DNA of 64,000 nucleotides from Pontibacillus litoralis JSM 072002 (GTDB lineage Bacteria > Bacillota > Bacilli > Bacillales > BH030062): assembly GCF_000775615.1 (NCBI RefSeq), contig NZ_AVPG01000001.1:248001-312000 (forward strand). Direction: 5' to 3'. Of this stretch, positions 10,247 to 19,356 are shown piece after piece. A program made the position numbers and the translations under genes. The notes below the pieces were generated by a model that did no database searches, had not been told where the DNA came from, and saw only the letters and a program-made list of their open reading frames with translations. The stretch's first letter is position 1. Each line of letters begins with the position of its first letter.

Positions 10247-11702
10247 GGATTCCTTTCTTAAAAAAGGGCCTTTCAGACAAAGTATCAACGTCCCCGATAA
10301 AACGTAGCTTGTATGTAACATCACGTTCTCTATTTTCTATGACGTAAAGCTGTTTGTAAAGAGAAGATTTTAAAACATTTATATCAATAACTTCACGAAA
10401 TGCTTGTATAATATCTGAACGCACCTCCATCACAATGACGTCTTGATCGTGCCATTTGTATGAAAGTAATTCTCTTTCAAGCTGATAGGCATACGTTTCC
10501 GGAGATATTATTGCTCCCCCGCCAGCACAAGTACCACACGATTGACCAAACGTTTGGAATAAAGAAGGGGCTTCCCGTTTACGCGTTAGCTCAACTAATC
10601 CTAATGCGGTAAAATCATGCACTTCAGTCCGTATTGGGTCATGACGAACCGCTTGTTTAAGAGTTTGTAATACTTTTTGCTGGTCCTCACGCCTCTTCAT
10701 GCTAATGAAATCAATGACAATCATCCCTGATACATTCCGTAACTGAATTTGTCTCGCGATTTCTTTTGCTGCTTCGATGTTCGTTTTTAAGGCCGTTTGT
10801 TGCTTGGAATGTGACCTCGTAAACGTAGCAGAGTTTACATCAACAACGACCATCGCCTCTGTTTCGTCAAATGTAAGCTGCGCTCCACTCTCTAAAGGAA
10901 CACTCCTATTCATAACTCGTTCTGTTATTTGATTAAACGTGAACGGAAGCTCCTTTTCAATTTCTCTTACCCACGTACACTTCCCTTGTAAATACGGAAA
11001 ATGTGCTTCTATGGATTTTTTCCATTGTTGATTATCAATATAGACATGATCTATCACTTGATCTGGGAACTTACGTAAAAAACGATACGGTAATTCTTTA
11101 TCTTCTAGTACAAGGTATGGAGGTCGTTTTTGTTTGATTGTCTCTTGAAGCGACCTCCACCTTTCCCTTAAGGTATTTAATTCGTCTACAAGTTGCTCCT
11201 CTGTTTTATTTGTTGCACCCGTTCGCACAATAACTCCTTCTTTGTCAACACAAACGCTGTGTGCCCATTGTTTTAAACGAGTACGTGCATCCACTGCTAG
11301 TTTTCTGGAAATGGCATAGTAATTTCCAAATGGTAAATAAACAAGATCTATGCCTGGCAATGTTATATTGGCTGTCAACTGTGCTCCTTTTTGATCATAA
11401 GCATCCTTCGTGACTTGTACTAAAACCGCTTGCCCTTCATGAACGAGCCGTTGAATAGGCAGCGAATCATCTTCTCTTGCGGCAGGTAGTTCATTTCGTT
11501 TCAAAAAACCTGGTTTCCCTTGTCCGAAATCAACAAAGGCTGCTTGTAAACTAATGCTAATATTCACAACCCGCCCGATATATAAATTTCCTACTTGGCT
11601 TGTAGTATGTGGCCGCTCAACAACAACTTGTTCTAATTGGTTGTTCTGTAATACAACGCCCCAATGTTCTGTTGCGTCTTTTTTTATATAAATGTGCTTC
11701 AT
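10230..11702 (-). CDS. rng: Ribonuclease E/G family endoribonuclease
   Basis: RNase E/G enzymes cut single-stranded AU-rich RNA and mature rRNA. This 490-residue protein has the S1-like region near the N-terminus (VGNLYIGRVVNISISLQAAFVDFG, residues 37-60). The catalytic DNase I-like part carries VVDVNSATF and SGMIVIDFISMKRRED. The zinc-link CGTC lies at Cys389/Cys392. It lacks the long degradosome scaffold of E. coli RNase E, so it is RNase G-like in size. B. subtilis has no member of this family, whereas several other Bacilli do. It lies between spoIVFB and rplU. Confidence 0.93.
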   Translation of the reverse strand: MKHIYIKKDATEHWGVVLQNNQLEQVVVERPHTTSQVGNLYIGRVVNISISLQAAFVDFGQGKPGFLKRNELPAAREDDSLPIQRLVHEGQAVLVQVTKDAYDQKGAQLTANITLPGIDLVYLPFGNYYAISRKLAVDARTRLKQWAHSVCVDKEGVIVRTGATNKTEEQLVDELNTLRERWRSLQETIKQKRPPYLVLEDKELPYRFLRKFPDQVIDHVYIDNQQWKKSIEAHFPYLQGKCTWVREIEKELPFTFNQITERVMNRSVPLESGAQLTFDETEAMVVVDVNSATFTRSHSKQQTALKTNIEAAKEIARQIQLRNVSGMIVIDFISMKRREDQQKVLQTLKQAVRHDPIRTEVHDFTALGLVELTRKREAPSLFQTFGQSCGTCAGGGAIISPETYAYQLERELLSYKWHDQDVIVMEVRSDIIQAFREVIDINVLKSSLYKQLYVIENRERDVTYKLRFIGDVDTLSERPFFKKGILDRVF

Positions 11703-11716
11703 TCATAATCCTCACT

Positions 11717-12586
11717 TTACATCGCACTCCATTCTGCAACATCTTTTGCACTTGCGGAAGATTGTTTCAACGTAAAATAATAGTACAAACATTCTCCCTC
11801 ATCGATTACTTTACGAGATTGATTACGAAACAACACGTAAATATGATGATGTGTCCCGCGCTTAAACCTGTGAAAAATGTGATGAATAGGCATATCTTCC
11901 GGGACGTGAATTGCATGAAGGGTATGAACGGAATCATTTCTATCTTCATGCCTTTTCAGCAAGTAGCGCAGAAAGGTGTACTGTCTTTGTTTCCATTCTA
12001 GCCGATTTTCCCACAATAGAAAACACGCTAGTAAAACTATCGTAAGGGAAAAAGGGAAGATCAGCAAACTAATGAGTACGGTAAATGCAATACAAACAAT
12101 GGAACAGATGATTACATATGCTTGCGCTTTCACGAATGGAAAACGGTGAGAAAGGAATAAAAACAATAAATGACCTCCGTCTAATGGCCATACTGGTAGC
12201 AAATTAAAGATTAGGATGCTTGTATTGTATAGAAACAACAAATCGACCATGCTTGGGGATACCCATTGCATCCAACCTAGCATCCAAATTACACCATATA
12301 ACCAAAGATGTTGTACTGGCCCAGCTAACGAAACTGCCAATTCTTCTTTAAGTGGCCTAGTATGATGTTCATCTGTCTCCATTACACCACCGAACGGCCA
12401 AAGCATGACAGACCTTATGCGCCAGCGATAATATAAAGCCATTCCATAATGCCCTAGCTCATGAATCAGCACAATCAAAAATATAGCGATAAGCTGAAGA
12501 AAGGAACCCGTTACTATCCCAATGGCAATCATCGCCCATAAAATAGGATGAATATGAAAATGGTTGATTTTTTTACTGATGTTCAT
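11717..12586 (-). CDS. spoIVFB: SpoIVFB intramembrane metalloprotease (pro-sigma-K processing)
   Basis: SpoIVFB is the site-2-type zinc protease in the outer forespore membrane that cleaves pro-sigma-K. The 289-residue protein has several membrane segments, the zinc motif HELGH (His42, Glu43, His46) and the second metal-binding motif NLLPVWPLDGG (Asp136). A C-terminal soluble CBS-like part follows (residues about 200-289, VHTLHAIHVPEDMPIHHIFHRF). The ATG at 12586 overlaps the end of spoIVFA, with a TTG one codon earlier as an alternative. AGGTG precedes both. Confidence 0.95.
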   Translation of the reverse strand: MNISKKINHFHIHPILWAMIAIGIVTGSFLQLIAIFLIVLIHELGHYGMALYYRWRIRSVMLWPFGGVMETDEHHTRPLKEELAVSLAGPVQHLWLYGVIWMLGWMQWVSPSMVDLLFLYNTSILIFNLLPVWPLDGGHLLFLFLSHRFPFVKAQAYVIICSIVCIAFTVLISLLIFPFSLTIVLLACFLLWENRLEWKQRQYTFLRYLLKRHEDRNDSVHTLHAIHVPEDMPIHHIFHRFKRGTHHHIYVLFRNQSRKVIDEGECLYYYFTLKQSSASAKDVAEWSAM

Positions 12587-13340
12587 CAACTTGTATCACC
12601 TGTATGGGATCGACGTACTTCTCTCCTTGTTGAATCGCAAAGAAAAAGGGTTCTCCCGCTTCCGCTTGTGTAGTACCAATTACTTGTTGATTAGGGACTT
12701 GCTCATATTGTGTAACATCTATGTTGTGCAACATACCATAATACGATTTAGCACCATCTGCATGTTGGATAATGACTGTGTTCCCTGTATTCTTTTTCTT
12801 TCCAGCGAAAAGGACAATACCTTCATCAGTTGCTCGTACTTCTTGTTGTTGTTCAGTCACAATTTGAATTCCTTGACCATTCTCTTGAAAGGATTGTTGA
12901 ATAGACCCACTAACAGGTAGCGCATACTCTTCTGTTATAACGGGAACGTTCTCTTCTATATGCTGAGGCAAAAAAGCAAATGGCTCTCCAAACGATTCTT
13001 CGTACCATTTATTCACAGATGCAAATGGAAATTCTTCTGTCACTGCATGGTGCACAAATGCTCTCGGTTTTTCAAATGACTCCATATCCCATTGATACAT
13101 GATGGCCACCGCAAAAAAGAGAATGGCAGATAACAATGATTTGAATACAAAGGTCGTCATATATTGACCACTACCTAATTTCTCCTCCTCAGTTGAAGAC
13201 GAAAAAGGAAGGTAGCCATGCTTCTCCTCCTCTTGCACATACGTAACGGTTGAATTAGCGTGCTGACGCTCCCCTTTTACAGAACGCTGCTTCTTTCGTT
13301 GTGCAATTGATTTACGAATATGACGTACATCTTTTTTCAT
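12573..13340 (-). CDS. spoIVFA: SpoIVFA, inhibitor and anchor of SpoIVFB
   Basis: SpoIVFA holds SpoIVFB in an inactive complex with BofA until SpoIVB cleaves it. The protein (about 254 residues) has a basic cytoplasmic N-terminus (KKDVRHIRKSIAQRKKQRS) and one membrane segment (FVFKSLLSAILFFAVAIMYQW). An extracytoplasmic M23-like domain follows (GIVLFAGKKKNTGNTVIIQHADGAKSYYGML) that lacks a full zinc-binding set, as usual for SpoIVFA. The frame opens six codons earlier, but GGGGAG points to the ATG at 13340. The 3' end overlaps the spoIVFB start. Confidence 0.92.
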   Translation of the reverse strand: MKKDVRHIRKSIAQRKKQRSVKGERQHANSTVTYVQEEEKHGYLPFSSSTEEEKLGSGQYMTTFVFKSLLSAILFFAVAIMYQWDMESFEKPRAFVHHAVTEEFPFASVNKWYEESFGEPFAFLPQHIEENVPVITEEYALPVSGSIQQSFQENGQGIQIVTEQQQEVRATDEGIVLFAGKKKNTGNTVIIQHADGAKSYYGMLHNIDVTQYEQVPNQQVIGTTQAEAGEPFFFAIQQGEKYVDPIQVIQVDEHQ

Positions 13341-13427
13341 CGCGTCTCCCCACTTCATAATCTTATTTGGTACAAGTTTATGTCACGTTGAACCAAGTTA
13401 TGAAGAAAAGCGAAAAGAGCCGTAATC

Positions 13428-13460
13428 AAAAAAAAAAATCTGCTGTTTTAAACAGCAGAT
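13428..13460 (-). terminator. Terminator of the mre-min operon
   Basis: AATCTGCTGTTT pairs with AAACAGCAGATT (13438-13461), followed on the minus strand by about eleven T residues. It sits just beyond the minD stop and separates it from spoIVFA. Confidence 0.92.
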
Positions 13461-13464
13461 TGAT

Positions 13465-14265
13465 TTATTTCGAACGTATACCAAAAAATTCTTTCACTCT
13501 CGTTAATATCCCTTTATGTTCATCGAAAGATTGCAATGGTACTGATTCCCCAAGAATACGACGGGCAATATTACGGTATGCGATAGATGGCTTCGTACTT
13601 GGCTGGAATGCAATCGGTTCCCCATTGTTAGAAGCTTTAATTACTTCATCATCATCTGCGACAATTCCTAATAAATCAATAGATAGTATCGCGACAATTT
13701 CATCTACATCAAGCATGTCTCCTTGCTCTACCATATGATTGCGAATACGATTCACCACTAAACGTCGGTGCTCAATTTCTTCTTGTTCTAACAAACCAAT
13801 GATTCGATCTGCATCACGTACGGAAGCTTTCTCAGGCGTTGTAATCACAATCGCTTTATCGGCTGCCGCTACTGCATTTTTATAGCCTTGTTCAATTCCA
13901 GCAGGGCAATCAATGACTATGTAATCAAACTCTTGCTTTAATTCTTGGACAATATTCACCATACCCTCTGGAGTTAGGCTCGATTTATCACTAGTTTGTG
14001 CAGCTGGCAACAGGGAAAGAGCTTCAAATCGCTTATCCTTTATTAATGCTTGTTTCAGCTTACATCGTTCTTCCATCACATCTACAATGTCATAAATGAT
14101 ACGATTTTCTAATCCCATGATAACGTCCAAGTTACGTAAGCCGATATCTGTATCCACTAGACATACTTTTTTACCCATTAAAGCTAGAGCTGTTCCGATA
14201 TTAGCAGTAGTTGTCGTTTTACCAACCCCACCTTTTCCTGATGTAATAACAATCGACTCACCCAT
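13465..14265 (-). CDS. minD: Septum site-determining ATPase MinD
   Basis: MinD is the membrane-binding ParA/MinD-type ATPase that recruits MinC to the poles to block polar division. From the ATG at 14265, which has GGAGG seven bases away, the 266-residue product begins MGESIVITSGKGGVGKTTTTANIG, a deviant Walker A. It continues with VDTDIGLRNLDVIMGLENR and DYIVIDCPAGIEQG, and ends in a helix with basic and hydrophobic residues (ILTRVKEFFGIRSK) that acts as the membrane-targeting sequence. It overlaps minC by 8 bases. Confidence 0.98.
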   Translation of the reverse strand: MGESIVITSGKGGVGKTTTTANIGTALALMGKKVCLVDTDIGLRNLDVIMGLENRIIYDIVDVMEERCKLKQALIKDKRFEALSLLPAAQTSDKSSLTPEGMVNIVQELKQEFDYIVIDCPAGIEQGYKNAVAAADKAIVITTPEKASVRDADRIIGLLEQEEIEHRRLVVNRIRNHMVEQGDMLDVDEIVAILSIDLLGIVADDDEVIKASNNGEPIAFQPSTKPSIAYRNIARRILGESVPLQSFDEHKGILTRVKEFFGIRSK

Positions 14266-14947
14266 TGAGCATCCTCCTTTCAATACCTCGCAAATCTGGT
14301 CGTTTCTGATAAAGAAGTTGCAGACGATCTACCATGATTTTTCCCTGCTCCTCATCGATATATCCACATTCCATATAAGTACCGGCCACTTCTTCATAAT
14401 CAGGAGAGCGACTTATATGATTAGCGATTCGTAATTGACTGGGCTTCATATAAGAAGCAGCGATGACAGCATCTGCATTACCATCTACCCCCGCATGAGC
14501 AACTCCACGAAGGTTCCCCATAATAAAGATGTTACCAGTCGCAACAATTTTACCACCAGGATTCACATCGCCAATTAACAAAACATCTCCGCGTATTTCA
14601 ACAACTTGACCACTACGAATCACTTTAAAAATGGAAGTTGTTTGCGTATCACGTTTCCACTCCAGAGCTTCTTCTTTGGTCAACACATCGGATTCAATAG
14701 ATTCCACGACTAATTTATGATGAGATCGAACTTTCTCCACAATTTGTTCTTGTTGCTCATCGGTAATATAACGTTTACCGAGCTGAATTCTAACAGTAAT
14801 CTCAGGTTGTCCATCAGCCATTTCATTCCCTACTAATTTATTTTCTAGTTCTTTCATCACTTCATCAAAAGAGCTAGTATCATCAATATGTAGGGTTAAG
14901 CCTTCTTTCGTTCCTTTTATGGATACAATTTGCTTCTTGATACTCAT
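14258..14947 (-). CDS. minC: Septum site-determining protein MinC
   Basis: MinC inhibits FtsZ polymerisation. The 229 residues comprise an N-terminal FtsZ-binding domain (1-105, KQIVSIKGTKEGLTLHIDD) and a right-handed beta-helix C-terminal domain (IRSGQVVEIRGDVLLIGDVNPGGKIVATGNIFIMGNLRGVAHAG) that binds MinD. GAGGTG precedes the ATG. It follows mreD by about 90 bases and overlaps minD, consistent with the mreBCD-minCD operon of Bacillaceae. Confidence 0.97.
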   Translation of the reverse strand: MSIKKQIVSIKGTKEGLTLHIDDTSSFDEVMKELENKLVGNEMADGQPEITVRIQLGKRYITDEQQEQIVEKVRSHHKLVVESIESDVLTKEEALEWKRDTQTTSIFKVIRSGQVVEIRGDVLLIGDVNPGGKIVATGNIFIMGNLRGVAHAGVDGNADAVIAASYMKPSQLRIANHISRSPDYEEVAGTYMECGYIDEEQGKIMVDRLQLLYQKRPDLRGIERRMLNG

Positions 14948-15038
14948 GGAAGCTTCACCTCAAACAATATATTCAACAAATCGCTGCACAATACCTTTAT
15001 ACGACTTATTAACATTGCTATTTTTTCATGTATAACAT

Positions 15039-15578
15039 TCATACGGAAGTAGACTTCTCTAAATGCGACTCCGCCCAATCATTTAATTTCCTGGGCAATA
15101 ACGGCAATAATAGCAACGCAAACACAACATTCGCCACTAGTGTTGGTAATAACATTTTATACACATAAGTATACCACGTAATATCTGTTTCTCTAATAAT
15201 AGAGTATAACACATATACAATCACATCCGCACAGACGACTGCTACGACAGTTAATAATGTGGTCACTAACCAATTAGAATGAAGTATTCGTTTTAAACCA
15301 TGAATGCTATAAAGGACAAGTCCGTACGTAAACATATACACTCCGAGCATGTCTGTATAAACAATATCGACGAGTAAACCGAAAATAATCCCATACAGAA
15401 CGCAATAGTATGTAGAGTCATAATCATAAAAAATAGCAACATACACGAGTACTACTAATACCCAATGTGGAATAAAATAAAAACTAGACGTTAACCATTC
15501 TTTCGGCAAAAAGTCCATTGCAGTACCTTCTAACACAACAATAACGATTAGAAGAAGAGGGAGGTATACACGTTTCAT
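15039..15578 (-). CDS. mreD: Rod-shape-determining membrane protein MreD
   Basis: MreD is an integral membrane part of the elongasome. The 179 residues are mostly hydrophobic with five or six predicted membrane segments (VYLPLLLIVIVVLEGTA, WVLVVLVYVAIFYDY, GIIFGLLVDIVYTDMLGVYMF). The pattern GLLVDIVYTDMLG is conserved in the family. The ATG overlaps the mreC stop by four bases, indicating translational coupling. Confidence 0.95.
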   Translation of the reverse strand: MKRVYLPLLLIVIVVLEGTAMDFLPKEWLTSSFYFIPHWVLVVLVYVAIFYDYDSTYYCVLYGIIFGLLVDIVYTDMLGVYMFTYGLVLYSIHGLKRILHSNWLVTTLLTVVAVVCADVIVYVLYSIIRETDITWYTYVYKMLLPTLVANVVFALLLLPLLPRKLNDWAESHLEKSTSV

Positions 15579-16489
15579 TCCGCATCCTCCTCCTTCTTCT
15601 CTTCGTCAGTCGCTTCTTCTTCATTAAGAACTGGCGAATGAATTTCTCGATCCACAACTGCGACATGATTAATATCATATAAATCAGCAGCAGGCTTAAT
15701 ATATGCCGTTTGCGTTAAACCATATTCATCTACAATAACGTCTTTAACAGTACCAATAGGCAATCCTTTTGGGAATACGCCTCCCATGCCCGAACTCACG
15801 ACTTTCTGGTCTTTCTTAATTTCCGCTTCATATGGGATACGTTTTAGCAACAAGTACTCATTTTGCTCTTCATCCGGCGCTTCGATTAAACCAAATTGGT
15901 TGCTTGCATTTTTCCCTTCTCCAACAATCATAGCATGAATAACATTCGACCGATCAAACCCACTTAATAACTTCACTTTCGATGTCGTAGCAGAAGTCGT
16001 TTCTACTTTACCGATTAATCCTTGTCCAGTGATAACAGCCATATTCGGCTTAATACCCTGGTTAGAACCTTTGTTAATCGTTAACTGTTCAAACCAACGT
16101 GGCTCAGGACTTCTAGCGATAACAGATGCTTGAATTAAATCATATTCATCAATGCTTTCTTCTTTATCTAAAATAGATTTCAACTCTTTATTTTCTTGTT
16201 CTAAAAGCTGTACTTCTTCTTTTAAACCTTTAAATTCATTAATTCGCTCTCTTAATAATGCATTTTCTTCATACGTATGTCGCAAATCTTGGATATTGTC
16301 GATTGTATTGGTAACAAAATTTATAGGAGTATGGAATACCGTTTGCAACCCACCAACGACATCTAATACAAATTCTTCAGGTAGTGTCAATTGATCACGG
16401 TCCCTCATCGAAAAGCCAATCAATGCCACTAATAAAATAAGACTTACAAGAATCGTAATTAAGCGTTTGTTTCTAAAAAAAGATGGCAT
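15575..16489 (-). CDS. mreC: Rod-shape-determining protein MreC
   Basis: MreC links cytoplasmic MreB filaments to extracellular wall synthases. The 304 residues contain one N-terminal membrane anchor (LITILVSLILLVALIGFSM), a coiled coil (LRHTYEENALLRERINEFKGLKEEVQLLEQENKELKSIL), and the beta-barrel MreC core (VIARSPEPRWFEQLTINKGSNQGIKPNMAVITGQGLIGKV). An acidic tail, EEEATDEEKKEEDAE, ends it. mreB lies 12 bases upstream and mreD overlaps downstream. Confidence 0.97.
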   Translation of the reverse strand: MPSFFRNKRLITILVSLILLVALIGFSMRDRDQLTLPEEFVLDVVGGLQTVFHTPINFVTNTIDNIQDLRHTYEENALLRERINEFKGLKEEVQLLEQENKELKSILDKEESIDEYDLIQASVIARSPEPRWFEQLTINKGSNQGIKPNMAVITGQGLIGKVETTSATTSKVKLLSGFDRSNVIHAMIVGEGKNASNQFGLIEAPDEEQNEYLLLKRIPYEAEIKKDQKVVSSGMGGVFPKGLPIGTVKDVIVDEYGLTQTAYIKPAADLYDINHVAVVDREIHSPVLNEEEATDEEKKEEDAE

Positions 16490-16501
16490 CCTTACACCTT
16501 C

Positions 16502-17542
16502 TTATTCCATGTTAGCTCTAGTTGCTACATTAGGTTGTGATTTAAAATGATGAATGTATTCGAGCGATTTTCCCGTTCCAATAGCAACACTATCTAATGG
16601 ATCTTCCGCTACAAATACAGGCATCTGCGTTTCATTACTAATCAATGTATCTAAATTATGCAAAAGTGCCCCGCCACCTGTTAAGACAATACCACGATCC
16701 ATAATATCAGCTGACAATTCAGGTGGAGTGTGTTCTAACGTTACTTTCACAGCATCGATAATTTGTTCTACCGTATCTTTCAGAGCACCCGCTATTTCTT
16801 CAGCTGTAATTTCAATTGTCTTCGGTAAACCTGTCACTAAGTCCCGGCCGCGAATATCTATTGTTTCATTTTCTATTGGATGATTAGCAGACCCAATTTC
16901 CATCTTAATCGTTTCAGCCGTACGTTCACCAATTAGTAAATTGTACTGTTTACGAATATATTGAATAATATCATTATCCATATCATCTCCAGCAACTCGA
17001 ACAGACTTGCTCGTTACAATGCCACCTAAGGAAATAACGGCTACCTCTGTCGTTCCACCACCGATATCTACGACCATACTACCCGTTGGCTCCCATACAG
17101 GTAAACCAGAGCCAATAGCAGCTGCAAACGGCTCTGCTATTGGATACGCTTCACTTGCACCAGCTTGCTTCGTTGCATCAATAACCGCACGTTCTTCTAC
17201 CATTGTAATTCCTGAAGGCACACATACCATTACATTCGGTTTCTTTGCAAACGTGGAGCGATTTTTTTGCGCTTTTTTAATGTAGTATTTCATCATCGCT
17301 GCCGTTGTATCATAATCCGCAATAACACCGTCTTTCATCGGCCGAATAACAGTGATATTTGATGGCGTACGGCCAATCATATTCTTTGCAGCACTTCCTA
17401 CCGCTTCTATTTGTCCCGTCGTCTTGTTAACCGCTACAACAGAAGGCTCACGTACAACAACATTTTTCCCTTTAATAAACACTAATGTATTAGCAGTACC
17501 TAAATCGATACCGAAATCTTGACCGAATCCGAATCTCACCAC
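16502..17542 (-). CDS. mreB: Actin-like cell shape protein MreB
   Basis: MreB forms membrane-bound filaments that organise lateral wall synthesis. The 346-residue product has the actin-fold nucleotide motifs: phosphate 1 [10 protein letters not shown], phosphate 2 [15 protein letters not shown] and the adenosine motif [15 protein letters not shown]. The start is GTG at 17542, or the next GTG. Adjacency to mreCD marks it as MreB rather than its paralogues Mbl or MreBH. It leads the mreBCD-minCD operon. Confidence 0.97.
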   Translation of the reverse strand: MVRFGFGQDFGIDLGTANTLVFIKGKNVVVREPSVVAVNKTTGQIEAVGSAAKNMIGRTPSNITVIRPMKDGVIADYDTTAAMMKYYIKKAQKNRSTFAKKPNVMVCVPSGITMVEERAVIDATKQAGASEAYPIAEPFAAAIGSGLPVWEPTGSMVVDIGGGTTEVAVISLGGIVTSKSVRVAGDDMDNDIIQYIRKQYNLLIGERTAETIKMEIGSANHPIENETIDIRGRDLVTGLPKTIEITAEEIAGALKDTVEQIIDAVKVTLEHTPPELSADIMDRGIVLTGGGALLHNLDTLISNETQMPVFVAEDPLDSVAIGTGKSLEYIHHFKSQPNVATRANME

Positions 17543-17663
17543 AATAATCTTCCTTTCTCATGTAAACGAACATTTTTATACTATCTTCATTCTATATCAA
17601 CACTCGAATAATTTGCAGTAGAATTTATGTAATACAACGTCCATTACTAAATTCACGTTAATA

Positions 17664-17700
17664 AGCGCCAAACGTATCTTTATCCCAAACGGTTGGCGCT
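17664..17700. repeat. Inverted repeat between radC and mreB
   Basis: AGCGCCAA (17664-17671) and TTGGCGCT (17693-17700) form an 8-bp GC-rich stem around a 21-base loop. It lies in the 290-base space after radC and before mreB. It may be a weak radC terminator on the minus strand, but the following TTATTAACG is a poor T tract. The rest of this space is AT-rich with no gene. Confidence 0.45.
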
Positions 17701-17836
17701 ATAATTGTTATTCTGATATGTTAATTATACGAAAAAAAATTAAAAATAGATAGTGTTATCCTACAGGTTTTTCCTTCATGCGACAAAAGAATGATGATCG
17801 ATTCGCTCAAGATTGCAGTACTAGCTCACAATTCTC

Positions 17837-18526
17837 TTATAGATACCCTTTTTCTTTCAAAGAAATATATTTTCTATCTCCAATAACAATATGATCTAGC
17901 AATTCAATACCTAACATTTTCCCACATTCTGTTAACCTTCGAGTCACATGAATATCTTCTTGAGAGGGGGTTGGATCGCCAGACGGATGATTGTGCGCAC
18001 ATATAATCGAAGCTGCCGACCGTTTCACCGCTTCCTTAAAAACTTCTCTCGGATGAACAATCGATGCGTTTAAGCTACCAATGAAAATAGTTTGCTGGTG
18101 AATGACTTGATTTTTCGTATTTAGAAATATGCATACGAAATGCTCCTGATGAAGATCGCGCATCTCCTCCATTACATAATCCGCAGCATCTTCTGGGCTT
18201 TTGACAGCATAACGATCAAGAGGTTTCTGGTTATGCATCCTTTTTCCTAATTCTAAAGCCGATAAAATAACGACAGCTTTAGCAGTACCAATGCCCTTTA
18301 TAGCTGTTAATTCTTCAATCGTAGCATCTTTCAATAGAGATAAACCTTCAAAATGGATTAAAATACGTGAGGATAGAGAGGTGACAGATTCATGTTTCGT
18401 CCCGCTACCTAATAATATAGCGAGTAACTCTGCATTGGAGAGATGCTTCGCCCCAAGATGGATTAGTCTTTCACGCGGACGCTCCTCTTGAGGCACATCT
18501 TTAATAAGAATTGGAACTTCAGTCAA
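17837..18526 (-). CDS. radC: RadC family JAB/MPN-domain protein
   Basis: A 229-residue RadC (UPF0758) protein. It has an N-terminal helix-hairpin-helix region (IEELTAIKGIGTAKAVVILSALELGKRM) and a C-terminal JAMM metalloprotease-like domain with the complete metal motif HNHPSGDPTPSQED. The family's original link to DNA repair is doubtful, and no clear activity is established. The start is TTG at 18526, preceded by GGAAGTGG. maf lies 17 bases upstream, so both belong to a maf-radC unit upstream of mreB. Confidence 0.93.
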   Translation of the reverse strand: MTEVPILIKDVPQEERPRERLIHLGAKHLSNAELLAILLGSGTKHESVTSLSSRILIHFEGLSLLKDATIEELTAIKGIGTAKAVVILSALELGKRMHNQKPLDRYAVKSPEDAADYVMEEMRDLHQEHFVCIFLNTKNQVIHQQTIFIGSLNASIVHPREVFKEAVKRSAASIICAHNHPSGDPTPSQEDIHVTRRLTECGKMLGIELLDHIVIGDRKYISLKEKGYL

Positions 18527-18543
18527 AAATCCACTTCCTTACA

Positions 18544-19149
18544 TTATGAATTCCCTGTTACCTTATGCTCTTGTTGAGATAAGTCAGGATAAATACCGTA
18601 AGAGCGCAAGGAACGGATCACCCGAGACAACGGTAATCCTACTACATTGTAGTAATCCCCTTTGATTTGTTTTACTAGAATAGAACCATGGGATTGAATA
18701 CCATAAGCTCCTGCTTTATCATAGGAATCTCCAGTGTCTAAATAATCATTAATATCTTCTTTTGATAACGGCCAAAACTCAACTGACGTCTTCTCGACAA
18801 ATATCGTTTCTTGTTCCGAAGAGCGAATCATTACTCCTGTATATACATCATGGATATTCCCACTTAACATCGAGAGCATTTGAAACGCTTGTTCTCGGTT
18901 TTTCGGTTTCCCAAGCACGTTGCCTTCAAAACTTACGACGGTATCCGCACTTAAAATCACTTCGTTATCTACTGAGAAAGGTACTGATCTCCCTTTTAAC
19001 TCTGCTAACGCATGTACATAAGCACGTGGACTGCGACACGTCATTTTAGATTCGTCAACCAATTGCTTGCGAGCCTCATATGGAACATTTACTAAGTCTA
19101 ACAATTCTCTTCTTCTTGGTGAGGAAGAAGCTAAAACTAATTGTGGCAT
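18544..19149 (-). CDS. maf: Maf nucleotide pyrophosphatase
   Basis: Maf-type proteins hydrolyse dTTP/UTP and modified nucleotides to monophosphates. In B. subtilis overproduction blocks septation, and the gene is tied to competence. The sequence begins LVLASSSPRRRELLDLVNVPY, the nucleotide-binding signature, and has SADTVVSFEGNVLGKPKN and the family block DKAGAYGIQSHGSILVKQIKGDYYNVVGLPLSRV. The start lies in a run of four Met codons; the last (19149) sits best behind AAAGGA and gives 201 residues. An earlier in-frame ATG at 19170 lacks a ribosome-binding site. Confidence 0.93.
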   Translation of the reverse strand: MPQLVLASSSPRRRELLDLVNVPYEARKQLVDESKMTCRSPRAYVHALAELKGRSVPFSVDNEVILSADTVVSFEGNVLGKPKNREQAFQMLSMLSGNIHDVYTGVMIRSSEQETIFVEKTSVEFWPLSKEDINDYLDTGDSYDKAGAYGIQSHGSILVKQIKGDYYNVVGLPLSRVIRSLRSYGIYPDLSQQEHKVTGNS

Positions 19150-19204
19150 CATCATCATCCTTTTTCGCATAAGTTGTTATTGGTAACAGGGTTATATACA
19201 TCAT
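19076..19204 (-). other. Possible upstream leader ORF overlapping maf out of frame
   Basis: A strong AGAGGTG seven bases before ATGATG at 19204 opens a 42-codon frame. It begins MMYITLLPITTYAKKDDDD and ends at TGA inside the maf coding region in another frame. The ribosome-binding site is better than that of maf itself, so this may be a leader whose translation feeds maf. It has no recognisable family and could be fortuitous. Confidence 0.25.
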
Positions 19205-19356
19205 ACCGCTTCACCTCTACTAACTGCAAAGCGTCATTAGGAAATTTTACATAATTTACAGTATTTTAAAATTGTATTTTCATTTAGAAGAATTAACATT
19301 TTTCCATTCACTTGCTTCATACAACAAACATTTTTCACTTCTACCCAAATGCTACT

